A DNA stretch of 22,708 bases, taken from NCBI GenBank assembly GCA_036009105.1, contig DASYMJ010000138.1:1-22708 (forward strand), in the 5' to 3' direction. The notes below the pieces were generated by a model, which was given only the letters and a program-made list of their open reading frames with translations, did not search any database and was not told where the DNA came from. Within the stretch, counting starts at the first letter, position 1; each line of letters opens with the position of its first letter. The stretch comes from JAFAVZ01 sp036009105. GTDB taxonomy: Bacteria; Acidobacteriota; Thermoanaerobaculia; Gp7-AA8. Below are positions 7,165 through 15,397 of the stretch, in pieces. Both the position numbers and the translations under genes were made by a program.

Positions 7165-7476
7165 ATGAAAGGTTTTGCTCTCTTGCTGGTCCTTTTCGCG
7201 CTCGCCTGCGGCCGCATGCACGATCCCGTGCGCCTCGATCCCGCCGTCTACGGCACGGTCTCGGATGCCGCCTCCGGCGAGCCGCTCGATGCCGCGCGCG
7301 TCGCGATCGACCACCGCAACGGCCTCACCGCGCCGAACGGCGCGTATTACATAGCCGGCGTGGAGAACGGCCCGCACACGCTGCGCGTGACGAAGGAAGG
7401 ATACGTCCCGTACAGCACGACCATCGATGTCAACGAGGAGCTGGTGTCGCTGAAGGTGAAGCTGGAGCGGCAGTAG
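7165..7476 (+). CDS. Small lipoprotein with carboxypeptidase-regulatory-like (CNA-B-type) domain
   Basis: From ATG 7165 this gives 103 residues. The N-terminus is MKGFALLLVLFALAC, a lipoprotein signal with Cys15 (box ALAC, slightly atypical at -3). The rest is one beta-sandwich repeat of the carboxypeptidase regulatory-like type: YGTVSDAASGEPLDAARVAI, then GAYYIAGVENGPHTLRVTKE and a closing LVSLKVKLER. Such domains are common in surface proteins and in the plug-linked N-termini of SusC-type receptors. No Shine-Dalgarno precedes 7165, and the frame is open back to 7036. Translation may therefore begin at the glycosyltransferase remnant, which would put 43 extra residues before the signal peptide. 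It is convergent with the SdpI-like gene, with six bases between the stops. Confidence 0.75.
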   Translation: MKGFALLLVLFALACGRMHDPVRLDPAVYGTVSDAASGEPLDAARVAIDHRNGLTAPNGAYYIAGVENGPHTLRVTKEGYVPYSTTIDVNEELVSLKVKLERQ

Positions 7477-7482
7477 CCCAGC

Positions 7483-7788
7483 TCACCCCCGCCGCTCCCG
7501 CAACATCCGTTTCGCCCGGCGCACGCCCACGGTCGTGAACAGCATCGACCCGGCGATGAGCACGATGATGTTGAAGGCGAGCGGCGCGACGAGGCCCAAG
7601 GCCACCTGCAAAATGCCGAGGATCAGCATGTCGCGGCCGGACGCCGCGTTGGCTTCGTACCAGACCACCTCGTCCGCAAACGTCGCGGCGATCCGGATGC
7701 CGTACCAGCGGTTGGGCGGCACCTTGCGCAGAACCAGCGGGATCGAGAACGCCACCAGGAACAGGCCGACGAGGACGAAAGGCATCAT
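7483..7788 (-). CDS. SdpI-family small membrane protein
   Basis: A 101-residue integral membrane protein. ATG 7788 overlaps the stop of the upstream dioxygenase gene (ATGA); a second ATG directly follows at 7785, at better distance from an AGGTGG. There are three hydrophobic segments (about 3-20, 53-72 and 74-90). Between the first and second lies the SdpI signature: VPPNRWYGIRIAATFADEVV followed by WYEANAASGRDMLILG. SdpI in Bacillus is the immunity protein and signal receptor for the SdpC toxin, but most homologues outside Firmicutes are uncharacterised, so immunity should not be assumed. The protein ends in a basic tail. Coupling to the dioxygenase means co-translation, though no shared function is obvious. 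Confidence 0.85.
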   Translation of the reverse strand: MMPFVLVGLFLVAFSIPLVLRKVPPNRWYGIRIAATFADEVVWYEANAASGRDMLILGILQVALGLVAPLAFNIIVLIAGSMLFTTVGVRRAKRMLRERRG

Positions 7789-8561
7789 CCCACCTGCACG
7801 CTCAGCATGGAGATCGAGCCGCCGTCCACCCCTTCCACCGGGAACGTGACCGCGTCGCCGGGCTGCTGCGACCCGAGGATGTAGAGGAGCGGGAGATAGT
7901 GGTCGGGCGTGGGGGCGGCGAGCATGGCGTCGCGGCCGAGGGACTCGTAGTCGATGAGAGGCTGATGGTTGCCGGCGAGCATCCACTCGCGGGCCCGGGT
8001 CTCAAAGCGCACCGCCCAGTCGTAAGGCTCCGGCGCGTGCGTGCCCCAGGCGTAGGCGTGCAGGTTGTGCACGAGGTTGCCGCTGCCCATCACCAGGATC
8101 CCTTCCTCCCGCAGCGGGGCGAGCCGGCGGCCGGCGTCGTAATGGAACGACGCGGGCTGCACCTCATCGATGCTCAGCTGCACGACCGGGATGTCCGCAT
8201 CGGGGAAGACGTGGACCAGCACCGACCAGGTGCCGTGATCGAGCCCCCAACCTTGATCGAGCCCGACCTCGAGCGGCTCGAGGGCGGACTGGATGCGGCG
8301 GCACAACGCGAGATCGCCCGGCGCGGGGTACTGCACCTCGTACAACGGGCGGGGGAAGCCGCCGAAATCGTGGATGGTGCGCGGGCGCTCCACGGCCGTG
8401 ACCAGGGTGGCGGGCGGATACCAGTGCGCCGAGACGCAGACGATCGCGCGCGGCCGGGGCAGCTCGCGGCCGAGGCGGGCCCACCCTTCCGTCCAGCCGT
8501 TCTGCTGGAGCGCATTCATCGGATTTCCGTGGCCGAAAAAGACGGCCGGCATGCGCGTCAT
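7785..8561 (-). CDS. DODA-type extradiol ring-cleavage dioxygenase (YgiD-like)
   Basis: A 258-residue cytoplasmic metalloenzyme of the LigB/4,5-DOPA dioxygenase family. Start is ATG 8561 with GAGGAG six to seven bases upstream; an upstream in-frame extension to 8612 is unlikely. Conserved His residues are all visible: FGHGNP (His11), VSAHW (His46), GLDHGTW (His109), GNLVHNLHA (His165, His168) and TPDHYLPL (His221). In E. coli YgiD the equivalent His residues bind a metal ion and act in catalysis. The family opens catechol rings with O2; the bacterial YgiD branch acts on L-DOPA in vitro but its natural substrate is unclear. Starts of this gene and the divergent 8600 gene are only 38 bases apart, so their promoters must overlap. 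Confidence 0.92.
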   Translation of the reverse strand: MTRMPAVFFGHGNPMNALQQNGWTEGWARLGRELPRPRAIVCVSAHWYPPATLVTAVERPRTIHDFGGFPRPLYEVQYPAPGDLALCRRIQSALEPLEVGLDQGWGLDHGTWSVLVHVFPDADIPVVQLSIDEVQPASFHYDAGRRLAPLREEGILVMGSGNLVHNLHAYAWGTHAPEPYDWAVRFETRAREWMLAGNHQPLIDYESLGRDAMLAAPTPDHYLPLLYILGSQQPGDAVTFPVEGVDGGSISMLSVQVG

Positions 8562-8599
8562 GGCGTTCTCCTCGGCAGAGCTTATGCAATTCCCACGGT

Positions 8600-9292
8600 A
8601 TGGCACACGCAAAACCGAAAAGCGAGCAGCCCCGCATCCCGCCTGCCGCGCAGCGATGCCGGCGCAAGTTCCTCCGCTTCTTTCCCGAGGGCTTCCACGA
8701 CGAGACTTACATCGACTGGGAGCGCGGCTACAAGGCGGCGGCCCACGACGCGTGGGAGTCGGCCCTCGGCCGGTTCGAGCTGCGGTCGCTGATGAAAAAG
8801 GGCGACTTCGGGGAGATCGCCAGCCGTGCGGCGCGCATCGAGGGGAAGACGAACCTCCTCTTCTCCTTCGAGAAGATGGCCTTGCGCGATGCGGTCAAGT
8901 CGCCGGAAGGCGCCGAGGCGTTCGCGAAGGGGCTGTATGCGTTCCTGCACGGCAAGGGGAGCGACCGGCAGCGCTTCGAGCAATGGATCGAGACGGTGGC
9001 CGCGCTGCCGCGGCGGCAGACGCGCGTGCTGACCTGGCCGCTGGTCACCGTGTTCGGCTTCCTCGCCCAGCCGGAGAAGCACATCTTCCTCAAGCCGAAC
9101 GTCACGCGCATCGCGGCCCGCGAGTACGGCTTCGACTTCCACTATCGCTCCGGGCCGAACTGGGAGACTTACGCCAATCTGCTGCAGTTCGCGGAGACGG
9201 TGCGCAACGACAACGCCGACCTCCGGCCGCGGGACCTGATCGACGTGCAGTCCTTCCTCTGGGTTCAGGGCTCGGACGAGTACGAGGAGTAG
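8600..9292 (+). CDS. Conserved protein of unknown function (230 residues)
   Basis: I recognise this as a widely conserved bacterial protein without an assigned function; no catalytic motif stands out. It is soluble, with no signal peptide or membrane segment. Conserved-looking blocks are LRFFPEGFHDETYIDWERGY near the N-terminus, RIEGKTNLLFSFEKMALRDA in the middle, RRQTRVLTWPLVTVFGFLAQ around residues 137-156, EKHIFLKPNVTRIAAREYGF just after, and a C-terminal DLIDVQSFLWVQGSDEY. The many Trp, Arg and His residues in these blocks suggest a binding pocket. The start ATG 8600 has no strong Shine-Dalgarno. The 3' end overlaps the convergent NHL gene by 28 bp. Confidence 0.85.
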   Translation: MAHAKPKSEQPRIPPAAQRCRRKFLRFFPEGFHDETYIDWERGYKAAAHDAWESALGRFELRSLMKKGDFGEIASRAARIEGKTNLLFSFEKMALRDAVKSPEGAEAFAKGLYAFLHGKGSDRQRFEQWIETVAALPRRQTRVLTWPLVTVFGFLAQPEKHIFLKPNVTRIAAREYGFDFHYRSGPNWETYANLLQFAETVRNDNADLRPRDLIDVQSFLWVQGSDEYEE

Positions 9293-10152
9293 CGCGGGAT
9301 CTTCCGCACGCGCGCCGGGAGCCAAGTGCCGGGCGGGCGGAAGCCGAACTCGAGCACCCAGACGTCGCCGTTCGGCGCGAGCGCGACGCCGGTCGGCGAA
9401 TACGGCAGCTCGCTGCGCATCACCGTGGTCACCGTGCCGCGCGCCGTCACCCGCACGATGCGGCGGTTGCGAAAGTCGGCGGCGTAGACGTCCTTGCCGG
9501 CCGCGATGCCCATCAGGCTGGCGAACTCCAGCGGCTGCCGCGCGTCTTTGTCCACATCGAGACCGCGGGCCAGCGTGGTGACGACGCCGGCGGGCGAGAC
9601 GCGCCGGATCGCGTTCCCATCGGCCACGTACAGAGTGCCATCCGCGGTGATGGTCATCCCGACGATGTTGCTGAAGCGCGCCTGCGCGCCGGTGCCGTCG
9701 GCCAGTCCATAAGCGCCGCCGGCCAATACAGAGACGTTGCCGGCCGGAGTGCGCTTGATGATCACCGTCTCGCGCTTGAGGTGATTGTTCTCCTCCACCG
9801 CGTACGTGCTCCCCTGCCGGTCGTGCACCACGCCCGCGCCGCGCGGAGCGGGAAACATGGTGCCCCGCCCGCCGGGAGTGAGCCGCCAGAACGCGGTGGT
9901 GAAGCGGCCGTTTTCATAGGAGAGATCGCCGCCGTACACGTTCCCCTGCTCATCGACGAAGAGGTCGTGGACGTGCCGCCCGCTCACGCCGGCCCGCAGC
10001 ACGACCGGCTTGCCGTCCGCGCCGATGCGCCAGACCGTTTCCAGATCGCTGTAGGTCACCCGTCCCGCGCGGTCGACCACGATGCCCCACGGCGGATGGG
10101 CCAGCGCCGGCAGGGCCACCACAAGAGCGATGACGCGGATGAGGGAACGCAT
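9265..10152 (-). CDS. Exported NHL-repeat beta-propeller protein
   Basis: A 295-residue protein with a signal peptide (MRSLIRVIALVVALPALAHP). An in-frame TAA four codons upstream of ATG 10152 limits the start. The mature part is a run of NHL/SMP-30-like propeller blades. The clearest is GLADGTGAQARFSNIVGMTI (~161-180) followed by ADGTLYVADGNAIRRVSPAG; others contain DLFVDEQGNVYGGDL and GIAAGKDVYAADFRNRRIVR. NHL propellers bind ligands or proteins, and some of the wider fold are lactonases, but no calcium or catalytic set is evident. Five to six blades fit the length. It is divergent from the TonB receptor gene with 125 bases between starts, and its 3' end overlaps the 8600 gene by 28 bp. Confidence 0.85.
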   Translation of the reverse strand: MRSLIRVIALVVALPALAHPPWGIVVDRAGRVTYSDLETVWRIGADGKPVVLRAGVSGRHVHDLFVDEQGNVYGGDLSYENGRFTTAFWRLTPGGRGTMFPAPRGAGVVHDRQGSTYAVEENNHLKRETVIIKRTPAGNVSVLAGGAYGLADGTGAQARFSNIVGMTITADGTLYVADGNAIRRVSPAGVVTTLARGLDVDKDARQPLEFASLMGIAAGKDVYAADFRNRRIVRVTARGTVTTVMRSELPYSPTGVALAPNGDVWVLEFGFRPPGTWLPARVRKIPRYSSYSSEP

Positions 10153-10277
10153 GAGAGCTGATTATGAACCGGGCTGGCGGGCGCGGTGGTGAAGGTACCG
10201 ATCCGGTCGGCGTCCGCGCGCCTCAGGATGACTCCTGTCCCGGGTAGGGAACGGGCCCGCCGCGACACTCCTTCGGT

Positions 10278-12173
10278 GTGATCTCCACTCTCCTCCTCCT
10301 TTTGCTCATCGATGACCCTGCGACGGCGCCGCCGCCGCCGCAGGTCGATATGGTCATCACCGTCGAGCGGCAGACGCAGGAGAAAGGCGATGCCGCCGCG
10401 GCGGTCTCCGTCCTCAAGCGTGAGGAGCTGCGCGCGCTGCCGGTGGAGTCGCTGTCCGAGGCGCTGGCGGTCGTGCCGGGCATCACCATGATGTTCGACA
10501 GCGGCGCGAGCGGCGCGCCGATGATCACCTCCCGCGGCTTCTTCGGCGGCGGCGAGGTGGAGTACGTGAAGCTGCTGGTGGACGGCGTGCCGGTGGGCGA
10601 CGCGGAGTCGGGCCTGGCCGACTGGTCGCGCTTCCGCCTGGAGGACGTCGAGCGCATCGAGATCGTGCACGGTCCCGGCTCCGCCGCCTGGGGCGACACG
10701 GCCCTCGGCGGCGTGATCCAGCTGTTCACGCGCCGCGCACCGCGGTCCGGCTTCGCGCACGCCACGGTGGGCGGCTTCGGGACGCGCTCCGCCGAGGCCG
10801 GTTATCGCGAGGAGGTCGCGCCGGGCGTCTACCTCGGCGGCTCGGCTGATGTGGCGTCGACGGACGGCTCGCGCGAGCACTCCTCCCGCCGCGACGGCGG
10901 CATCCGCCTGACCCTCGACGCCTCCCCCTTCCGGGTGACCGCCGACGTGGCCCGCAAGGACCGTCGCGAGCCCGGCCCTTTGACCTATGCCGAGATCGCC
11001 GCCGACCGCGAGCAGTCGAACGCGCTCTTCCGCTTCGACCGGGAGCGGACCAATCGCGAACGCCTGGCCGCCTCGTACGACTCCAACTGGCTGCACCTCG
11101 GCGCGTACGGCTCGCGGCGCGGCAGCGACAACCTGCGCACGCTGCTCCTCGCGCCGGCATTCGGCATCACCGCCTTGCGCGAGCTCGACTCGCGCGAGCT
11201 CGGCGTGAGCGGCACCGTCACGCGCGGCTTCCTGCACGCCGGCGTCGACGCCTCGCGCACCTCTTTCCGCGGCGACTACTTCGGCGTGGAAGAGGGGGTG
11301 AAGCAGGGGCGGGTTGCCGCGGCGGATGGGCACCGTAACCTCGGCGGCGTCTTCCTCACCGGCACGTGGAGCGTCTGCTCGCGTTGCCAGCTGACCGCCG
11401 GCGCGCGGCGGGACGAGATCCGCGACCGCTTCTCGAACGGCTCGCGCTCGGCCTCCGCGACGTCGCCCCGCGCGGCGTTCACCTACCGCGCCGGGCCGGC
11501 CTCGTACTGGCTGCAGCTCTCCAGGGCGTTCAAGGCGCCCACGCTCGATCAACTCTTCGACCCGCGGCCGTATCCCGATTTCGCAGGCGGGACGATCATC
11601 GTCTCCAACCCGGCGCTCCGCCCGCAGCGGGCGCGCAACATCGAGGCGGGGATGAGCGGCGAGCGGGCCGGCGCGCGCTGGTCGCTCGTCGCCTACCGGA
11701 TGAACGTCACCGACGAGATCGACTTCGATCCGCAGACCTTCACCTACCGCAACATCAGCAGCAGCCTGCACCGCGGCGTGGAGGCGAGCTTCGCGATGAA
11801 CAACGCGACCGTGACCTACGCCTGGACCCACGTCGGCGACCCGCAGCTGAAGAACATCCCCGAGCACGTGGTGCAGGGCATCTACCAGGCGCACCTGCCC
11901 CGCGGCCTCGTGGCGGACGTGATCTACCGCTGGATGCACGGCCGCTGGCTGGATGACGAGCACCTGTTCGCGGAGGGGAATGTGTCCCGCGTCGATCTGC
12001 GCCTCGCTCGCGACTTCGGCCCGGCGCGCATCTCGCTCGATGTGCTCAACGCCACGAACGCGAAGTACAACGAGGTCGGCTTCGTGCTGGCGGACTTTGC
12101 CGGCAACCCGAACGCGCTGGCGTTCCCCGCGCCAGGGCGGGCCGCGCGGGTGGGCGTGACGTGGAGGTTCTGA
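10278..12173 (+). CDS. TonB-dependent outer-membrane receptor
   Basis: A 631-residue receptor. The plug domain spans ~25-145 (AAAAVSVLKREELRALPVES, then SRGFFGGGEVEYVKLLVDGV and VERIEIVHGPGSAAWGDTAL). The C-terminal ~22-strand barrel includes FKAPTLDQLFDPRP, SNPALRPQRARNIEAGMSG and a final GVTWRF with terminal Phe. A TonB-box-like MVITVE lies at 27-32. The proposed GTG start gives a short, unusual signal (ISTLLLLLLIDDPATA) without N-terminal basic residues and with no clear Shine-Dalgarno, so the 5' end is the weak point. Family role: active import of siderophores, cobalamin, metals or oligomers. No cobalamin riboswitch is seen upstream. The next gene on the same strand encodes a heme lipoprotein, 80 bases on. 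Confidence 0.9.
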   Translation: MISTLLLLLLIDDPATAPPPPQVDMVITVERQTQEKGDAAAAVSVLKREELRALPVESLSEALAVVPGITMMFDSGASGAPMITSRGFFGGGEVEYVKLLVDGVPVGDAESGLADWSRFRLEDVERIEIVHGPGSAAWGDTALGGVIQLFTRRAPRSGFAHATVGGFGTRSAEAGYREEVAPGVYLGGSADVASTDGSREHSSRRDGGIRLTLDASPFRVTADVARKDRREPGPLTYAEIAADREQSNALFRFDRERTNRERLAASYDSNWLHLGAYGSRRGSDNLRTLLLAPAFGITALRELDSRELGVSGTVTRGFLHAGVDASRTSFRGDYFGVEEGVKQGRVAAADGHRNLGGVFLTGTWSVCSRCQLTAGARRDEIRDRFSNGSRSASATSPRAAFTYRAGPASYWLQLSRAFKAPTLDQLFDPRPYPDFAGGTIIVSNPALRPQRARNIEAGMSGERAGARWSLVAYRMNVTDEIDFDPQTFTYRNISSSLHRGVEASFAMNNATVTYAWTHVGDPQLKNIPEHVVQGIYQAHLPRGLVADVIYRWMHGRWLDDEHLFAEGNVSRVDLRLARDFGPARISLDVLNATNAKYNEVGFVLADFAGNPNALAFPAPGRAARVGVTWRF

Positions 12174-12190
12174 AAAGCAACGATGAACGA

Positions 12191-12207
12191 GGAGGTAGGG
12201 AACCTCC
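12191..12207 (+). other. Small hairpin between TonB receptor and heme lipoprotein genes
   Basis: GGAGGT (12191-12196) and ACCTCC (12202-12207) form a 6-bp stem with a 5-nt loop in the 80-base gap. No T-run follows, so it may attenuate or stabilise mRNA rather than end it. The next gene has its own AAGGAG at 12243-12248. Confidence 0.3.
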
Positions 12208-12253
12208 CCTCCCCATCACTCCTAGTTAGCGCCCGCTCGAAAAAGGAGCCTGC

Positions 12254-13705
12254 ATGGTTGTCGTTCGCCCGCTGGTCGTCTGCGCGCTCGTCCTGTCCCT
12301 GGTCGCCTGTCGCCGCACCGAGACCGCCGCCCCGCCGCCCGCCCCGGCGCCGGGAGCGACAGCGTCGACGGCGACCACCTCCACCACCGGCACCCTCCCG
12401 CCCAATCCTTGTGCAACGTCCACCGCGCCGGGCGGCGTCTCCCAGATCCCGCCGGTGCAGATCAGCGGCAACGTGCCGGTCACCGTCCCCTTCCCCGCGC
12501 AGATCAACTCCCCCACCCAGATCCGCCCCGACTTCGACTGGTTCTCCTGGGAACAGCTCATCGCCCTCAACTGGCCGGCCTCCACCAAAGGGCGCGGCAA
12601 CGCCCAGTCGCCGAACGACCCGAACGCGTTCCTCGAGGCGAAGAGCGGGACGCCGACCGTGTGGAGCACCTACAAGGCGAACTGGGAGCTCTTCGCCCAG
12701 GGCGACGCCCGCCCCACACCCTTCGACTCCTGGGACGTGAAGATCCCGCCGCAGTGCACCACGGCCAAGCCGGGCGAGCGCGAGCTGCTCATGACGTCCA
12801 AGGGCAACACCGTCCTCAACGATGGCGTGCAGGCCTTCTCCTTCCCCCTGGTCGACGCGAGCCGCAACTACCTCTTCTACGAGGTCCGCTACAGCCGCGA
12901 CGCGTACGACTTCATGCGCGGGGCGGACAACAACCCGGCCAGCTGGCTCTACCTGGCGAAGAACCTCAGCCCGCCCAAGCAGCAGACCATGCCCTCCTCC
13001 ACCAGCGATCCGAACCACCTCGGCGCCATCATGATCAAGGCCGCCTGGCGGGACATGGCCGCCGTGCCGCAGGAGCAGTGGAGCCGCTACTACACCTCCA
13101 GGGCGCAGGTCTATGATCCGAAGACGCAGCAATGCTCGGCGCATACCGTCGGCCTGGTCGGATTCCACGTCGTACAGAAACTGAAGGACTTCCCGCAGTG
13201 GATCTGGTCCTCCTTCGAGCAGGTCGACGTCCTGGGCGGCCTGCTGCCGCCCTGCTCGCCGGGCGACACCAACTGCAGCCAGACGCACGGCTTCGCCAAT
13301 CGCCCCACCTCCACCGTGCTGGAGCCCGACCCGGCGAAGCGGACGCCCGTCCAGGCCGCCCGCCTCAATCCCATCCCGACCACGCCGCCCGGCGCCGCGA
13401 CCACGGACGTCAACGCCACGTTCCAGAAGGCGCTGGCCGGCACGCCGTGGGCGTTCTACCAGGTGGTCATCACCCAGTGGCCGACCAACGGCGCGGTCTT
13501 CAAGACCATCGAGGACGGCGGCACCTACCCCTGCTACTCGGGCCAGCCGTTCCCCCAGACCGGCGCCACGAACCTGACCATGGAGACCTATTTCCAGTCC
13601 AAGAGCGACGGCTTCGGCGCGGGCGGCAACAGCTGCATGCAATGCCACTACGGCGCCGCGCTGTACGACTACAGCTGGGGCCTCAAGCGCCGCCCGCACG
13701 CATAG
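12254..13705 (+). CDS. Outer-surface/periplasmic lipoprotein with C-terminal c-type heme motif
   Basis: A 483-residue lipoprotein. ATG 12254 is preceded by AAGGAG (5-nt spacer). The signal ends LSLVAC with Cys19 for lipidation, followed by a Pro/Ala/Thr-rich tether (~20-50). The body contains PDFDWFSWEQLIALNWPAST and a conserved-looking block GLVGFHVVQKLKDFPQWIWS with SFEQVD directly after. A single heme c motif CMQCH lies at 461-465, only 18 residues from the C-terminus (YDYSWGLKRRPHA). I know relatives only as cytochrome-c-family proteins without assigned function. Expected role: electron transfer at the periplasmic face of a membrane. The next gene, a PQQ-type propeller, starts 13 bases after the stop, so a donor-acceptor pair is plausible but unproven. 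Confidence 0.85.
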   Translation: MVVVRPLVVCALVLSLVACRRTETAAPPPAPAPGATASTATTSTTGTLPPNPCATSTAPGGVSQIPPVQISGNVPVTVPFPAQINSPTQIRPDFDWFSWEQLIALNWPASTKGRGNAQSPNDPNAFLEAKSGTPTVWSTYKANWELFAQGDARPTPFDSWDVKIPPQCTTAKPGERELLMTSKGNTVLNDGVQAFSFPLVDASRNYLFYEVRYSRDAYDFMRGADNNPASWLYLAKNLSPPKQQTMPSSTSDPNHLGAIMIKAAWRDMAAVPQEQWSRYYTSRAQVYDPKTQQCSAHTVGLVGFHVVQKLKDFPQWIWSSFEQVDVLGGLLPPCSPGDTNCSQTHGFANRPTSTVLEPDPAKRTPVQAARLNPIPTTPPGAATTDVNATFQKALAGTPWAFYQVVITQWPTNGAVFKTIEDGGTYPCYSGQPFPQTGATNLTMETYFQSKSDGFGAGGNSCMQCHYGAALYDYSWGLKRRPHA

Positions 13706-13717
13706 GAGTGATCGCGA

Positions 13718-15391
13718 ATGACGACCCAGAACTGGTGGATGTTTCACGGCGACCCGGCGCACACCGGCGAAGTCACGACCAGCAACATCAACAGCACGAA
13801 CGCGGCCGGCCTGCAGATGACGCAGCAGATCAACGTGCAGGGCTCGATCCTCTCCACGCCGGCCGTGGTGGACGGCTTCATCTACGTCGGCCTGGCCAAC
13901 AGCCACACGCCGGGCGTGCCCAGCGCGAACGGCGGGACGATGCTCAAGATCGGCGTCGGCAGCGGCCAGACCGTGGCGGAGTTCAACTGGGAGATCGACC
14001 TCAACGAGCGCGACTCGCATGGCTTCGCCGGCATGGGCTGCACGCCCGCGGTGGTGGACGGCAAGGTCTACTTCTCCGCCTTCGACGGCGCCCTCTATTG
14101 CCTCAACGCCGCCGACATGACCCTGGCCTGGAAGACGCAGCTGCGCTGGGACGACCCGGCGCACAAGCAGCCCATCCGCAACGTGCGCAATTACACCCAG
14201 GCGCCGCAGGCGGCCGGCTGGTCCTCGCCCGTGGTGGCGAACGGCCGGGTATGGGTCGGCATCGGAGAGGGGGAGAATCCCGATCTCTTCTCCTTCGTCT
14301 ACTGCCTCGACGCGAGCACGGGCGACGTGATCTGGATCTTCTCCACCTGCCAGTACGTGACCGGCGTCGACAACAAGCCGAACGTCCTCCCGGCCGACTT
14401 CGTGGCCGGCCAGCTGCCTCCCGGCTTCACGGTCACCACGGACGGCCCGGTCACGAAAGGCTCCTCGGTCTGGGCGTCCATCGCCTTCGACCCGCAGCTC
14501 GACTCGCTCTACTGCGCCACCGGCAACCCGCAGCCCGACTCCGCGCTGCCCAGCGCCGGCTACTCCAACGGCGTGCTGATCCTCGCCGCCAGCAGCGGCG
14601 CGTTCAAAGGGTTCGTACAGTTCCCGCCGGACTCGAGCTACCGCCCGTCGGACATCGACGTCGACGTAGGCGGCTCGCCCACCCTCTTCACGCGCAACGG
14701 GAAGAAGGTGGTCGGCATCGGCTGCAAGAACGGCAGCTACATGGTCTTCGACGCCGAAACGTTCGCCATTCTCAATTCGCGGCAGATGCTCCCCTACATG
14801 AAGGACGGCACGCAGATCCCGTCCGTCGATCCGCACGGCCCGGACACCTCGGCCGATCCGAACCCCTCGCCCACGAACGCGGAGTCGAACCACGTGCAGG
14901 CGGAGAATTTCCACGGCACGTACAGCACGGCCGCGCTCTGCTCGCCGCAGCAGAAGCTCTTCATCGGCGTCGGCGGCAACAACTATCACTACGTCTCGTC
15001 CGGCATCGACTTCGAGAACACGCCGTTCATGCGCGCCCTCGACTGGAACACGCTGGCCGACGCCTGGCCGATGGCCGGCGACCCGGAGAAGTACACCAAC
15101 GCCGGGGCGGCGATGTACCAGAATCCGGGCGAAAGCGGCATCAGCGTCCCGGCCGTGGTCAACGACGTGGTCTTCATGGCCACGACGCAGGTGGCGCTCT
15201 ACGCGTTCAGCGCGAAGGACGGCACGCTGCTCTGGAGTGACATGAACAACTTCGGCGGCCAGACGATGGGCTTCAACGGCGGCTACGGCTACTGCATGGG
15301 GCCCGCGGTGTGGGGCGATTACGTGATCGCCGGCGCGCTGGTGGCCGGCCGCGACGGCGGCGTGCTGAACATCTACAAGCTCCCGAGCTAG
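13718..15391 (+). CDS. PQQ-type beta-propeller (quinoprotein dehydrogenase-like), no signal peptide
   Basis: A 557-residue propeller. Blade motifs include YCLDASTGDVIW (195-206, the tryptophan-docking pattern of quinoproteins) and degenerate copies LNAADMTLAW and FSAKDGTLLW. The segment SLYCATGNPQP puts Asn270 where PQQ alcohol dehydrogenases have their Ca/PQQ-binding Asn, and DIDVDVGGSPTLF (312-324) resembles the Asp-containing active-site strand of the polyvinyl-alcohol-dehydrogenase-like group. The start is fixed by TAGGAG at 13703-13708 and an in-frame TGA three codons upstream, so there is no room for a signal peptide (N-terminus MTTQNWWMFHGDPAHTG). This is odd, because PQQ enzymes act outside the cytoplasm. 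At least eight Cys are present. It may be exported another way, or be a cytoplasmic propeller without PQQ. Confidence 0.82.
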   Translation: MTTQNWWMFHGDPAHTGEVTTSNINSTNAAGLQMTQQINVQGSILSTPAVVDGFIYVGLANSHTPGVPSANGGTMLKIGVGSGQTVAEFNWEIDLNERDSHGFAGMGCTPAVVDGKVYFSAFDGALYCLNAADMTLAWKTQLRWDDPAHKQPIRNVRNYTQAPQAAGWSSPVVANGRVWVGIGEGENPDLFSFVYCLDASTGDVIWIFSTCQYVTGVDNKPNVLPADFVAGQLPPGFTVTTDGPVTKGSSVWASIAFDPQLDSLYCATGNPQPDSALPSAGYSNGVLILAASSGAFKGFVQFPPDSSYRPSDIDVDVGGSPTLFTRNGKKVVGIGCKNGSYMVFDAETFAILNSRQMLPYMKDGTQIPSVDPHGPDTSADPNPSPTNAESNHVQAENFHGTYSTAALCSPQQKLFIGVGGNNYHYVSSGIDFENTPFMRALDWNTLADAWPMAGDPEKYTNAGAAMYQNPGESGISVPAVVNDVVFMATTQVALYAFSAKDGTLLWSDMNNFGGQTMGFNGGYGYCMGPAVWGDYVIAGALVAGRDGGVLNIYKLPS

Positions 15392-15397
15392 ACACCG

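Noticed and set aside
7036..7476. A single real 146-residue protein starting at 7036.
   Set aside because: The first 43 residues are a glycosyltransferase Rossmann start and the rest begins with a complete lipoprotein signal, so I split it into remnant plus gene, while noting that translation from 7036 remains possible.
7483..7788. The SdpI-like protein as immunity factor for a toxin system.
   Set aside because: No SdpC-like toxin, SdpR or export gene is present; the partner is a dioxygenase gene, so only the family name is supported.
10153..10277. Possible cobalamin riboswitch before the TonB receptor.
   Set aside because: Only 125 bases are available and I see no B12-box-like sequence or the long fold required; only a small TCCC/GGGA hairpin is visible.
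11924..14989. A 1021-codon open frame on the minus strand across the TonB receptor, heme lipoprotein and propeller genes.
   Set aside because: It is antisense to three well-supported genes, is rich in Arg, Gly, Ala, Val and Asp, and has no recognisable domain. This is the usual GC-rich shadow frame.
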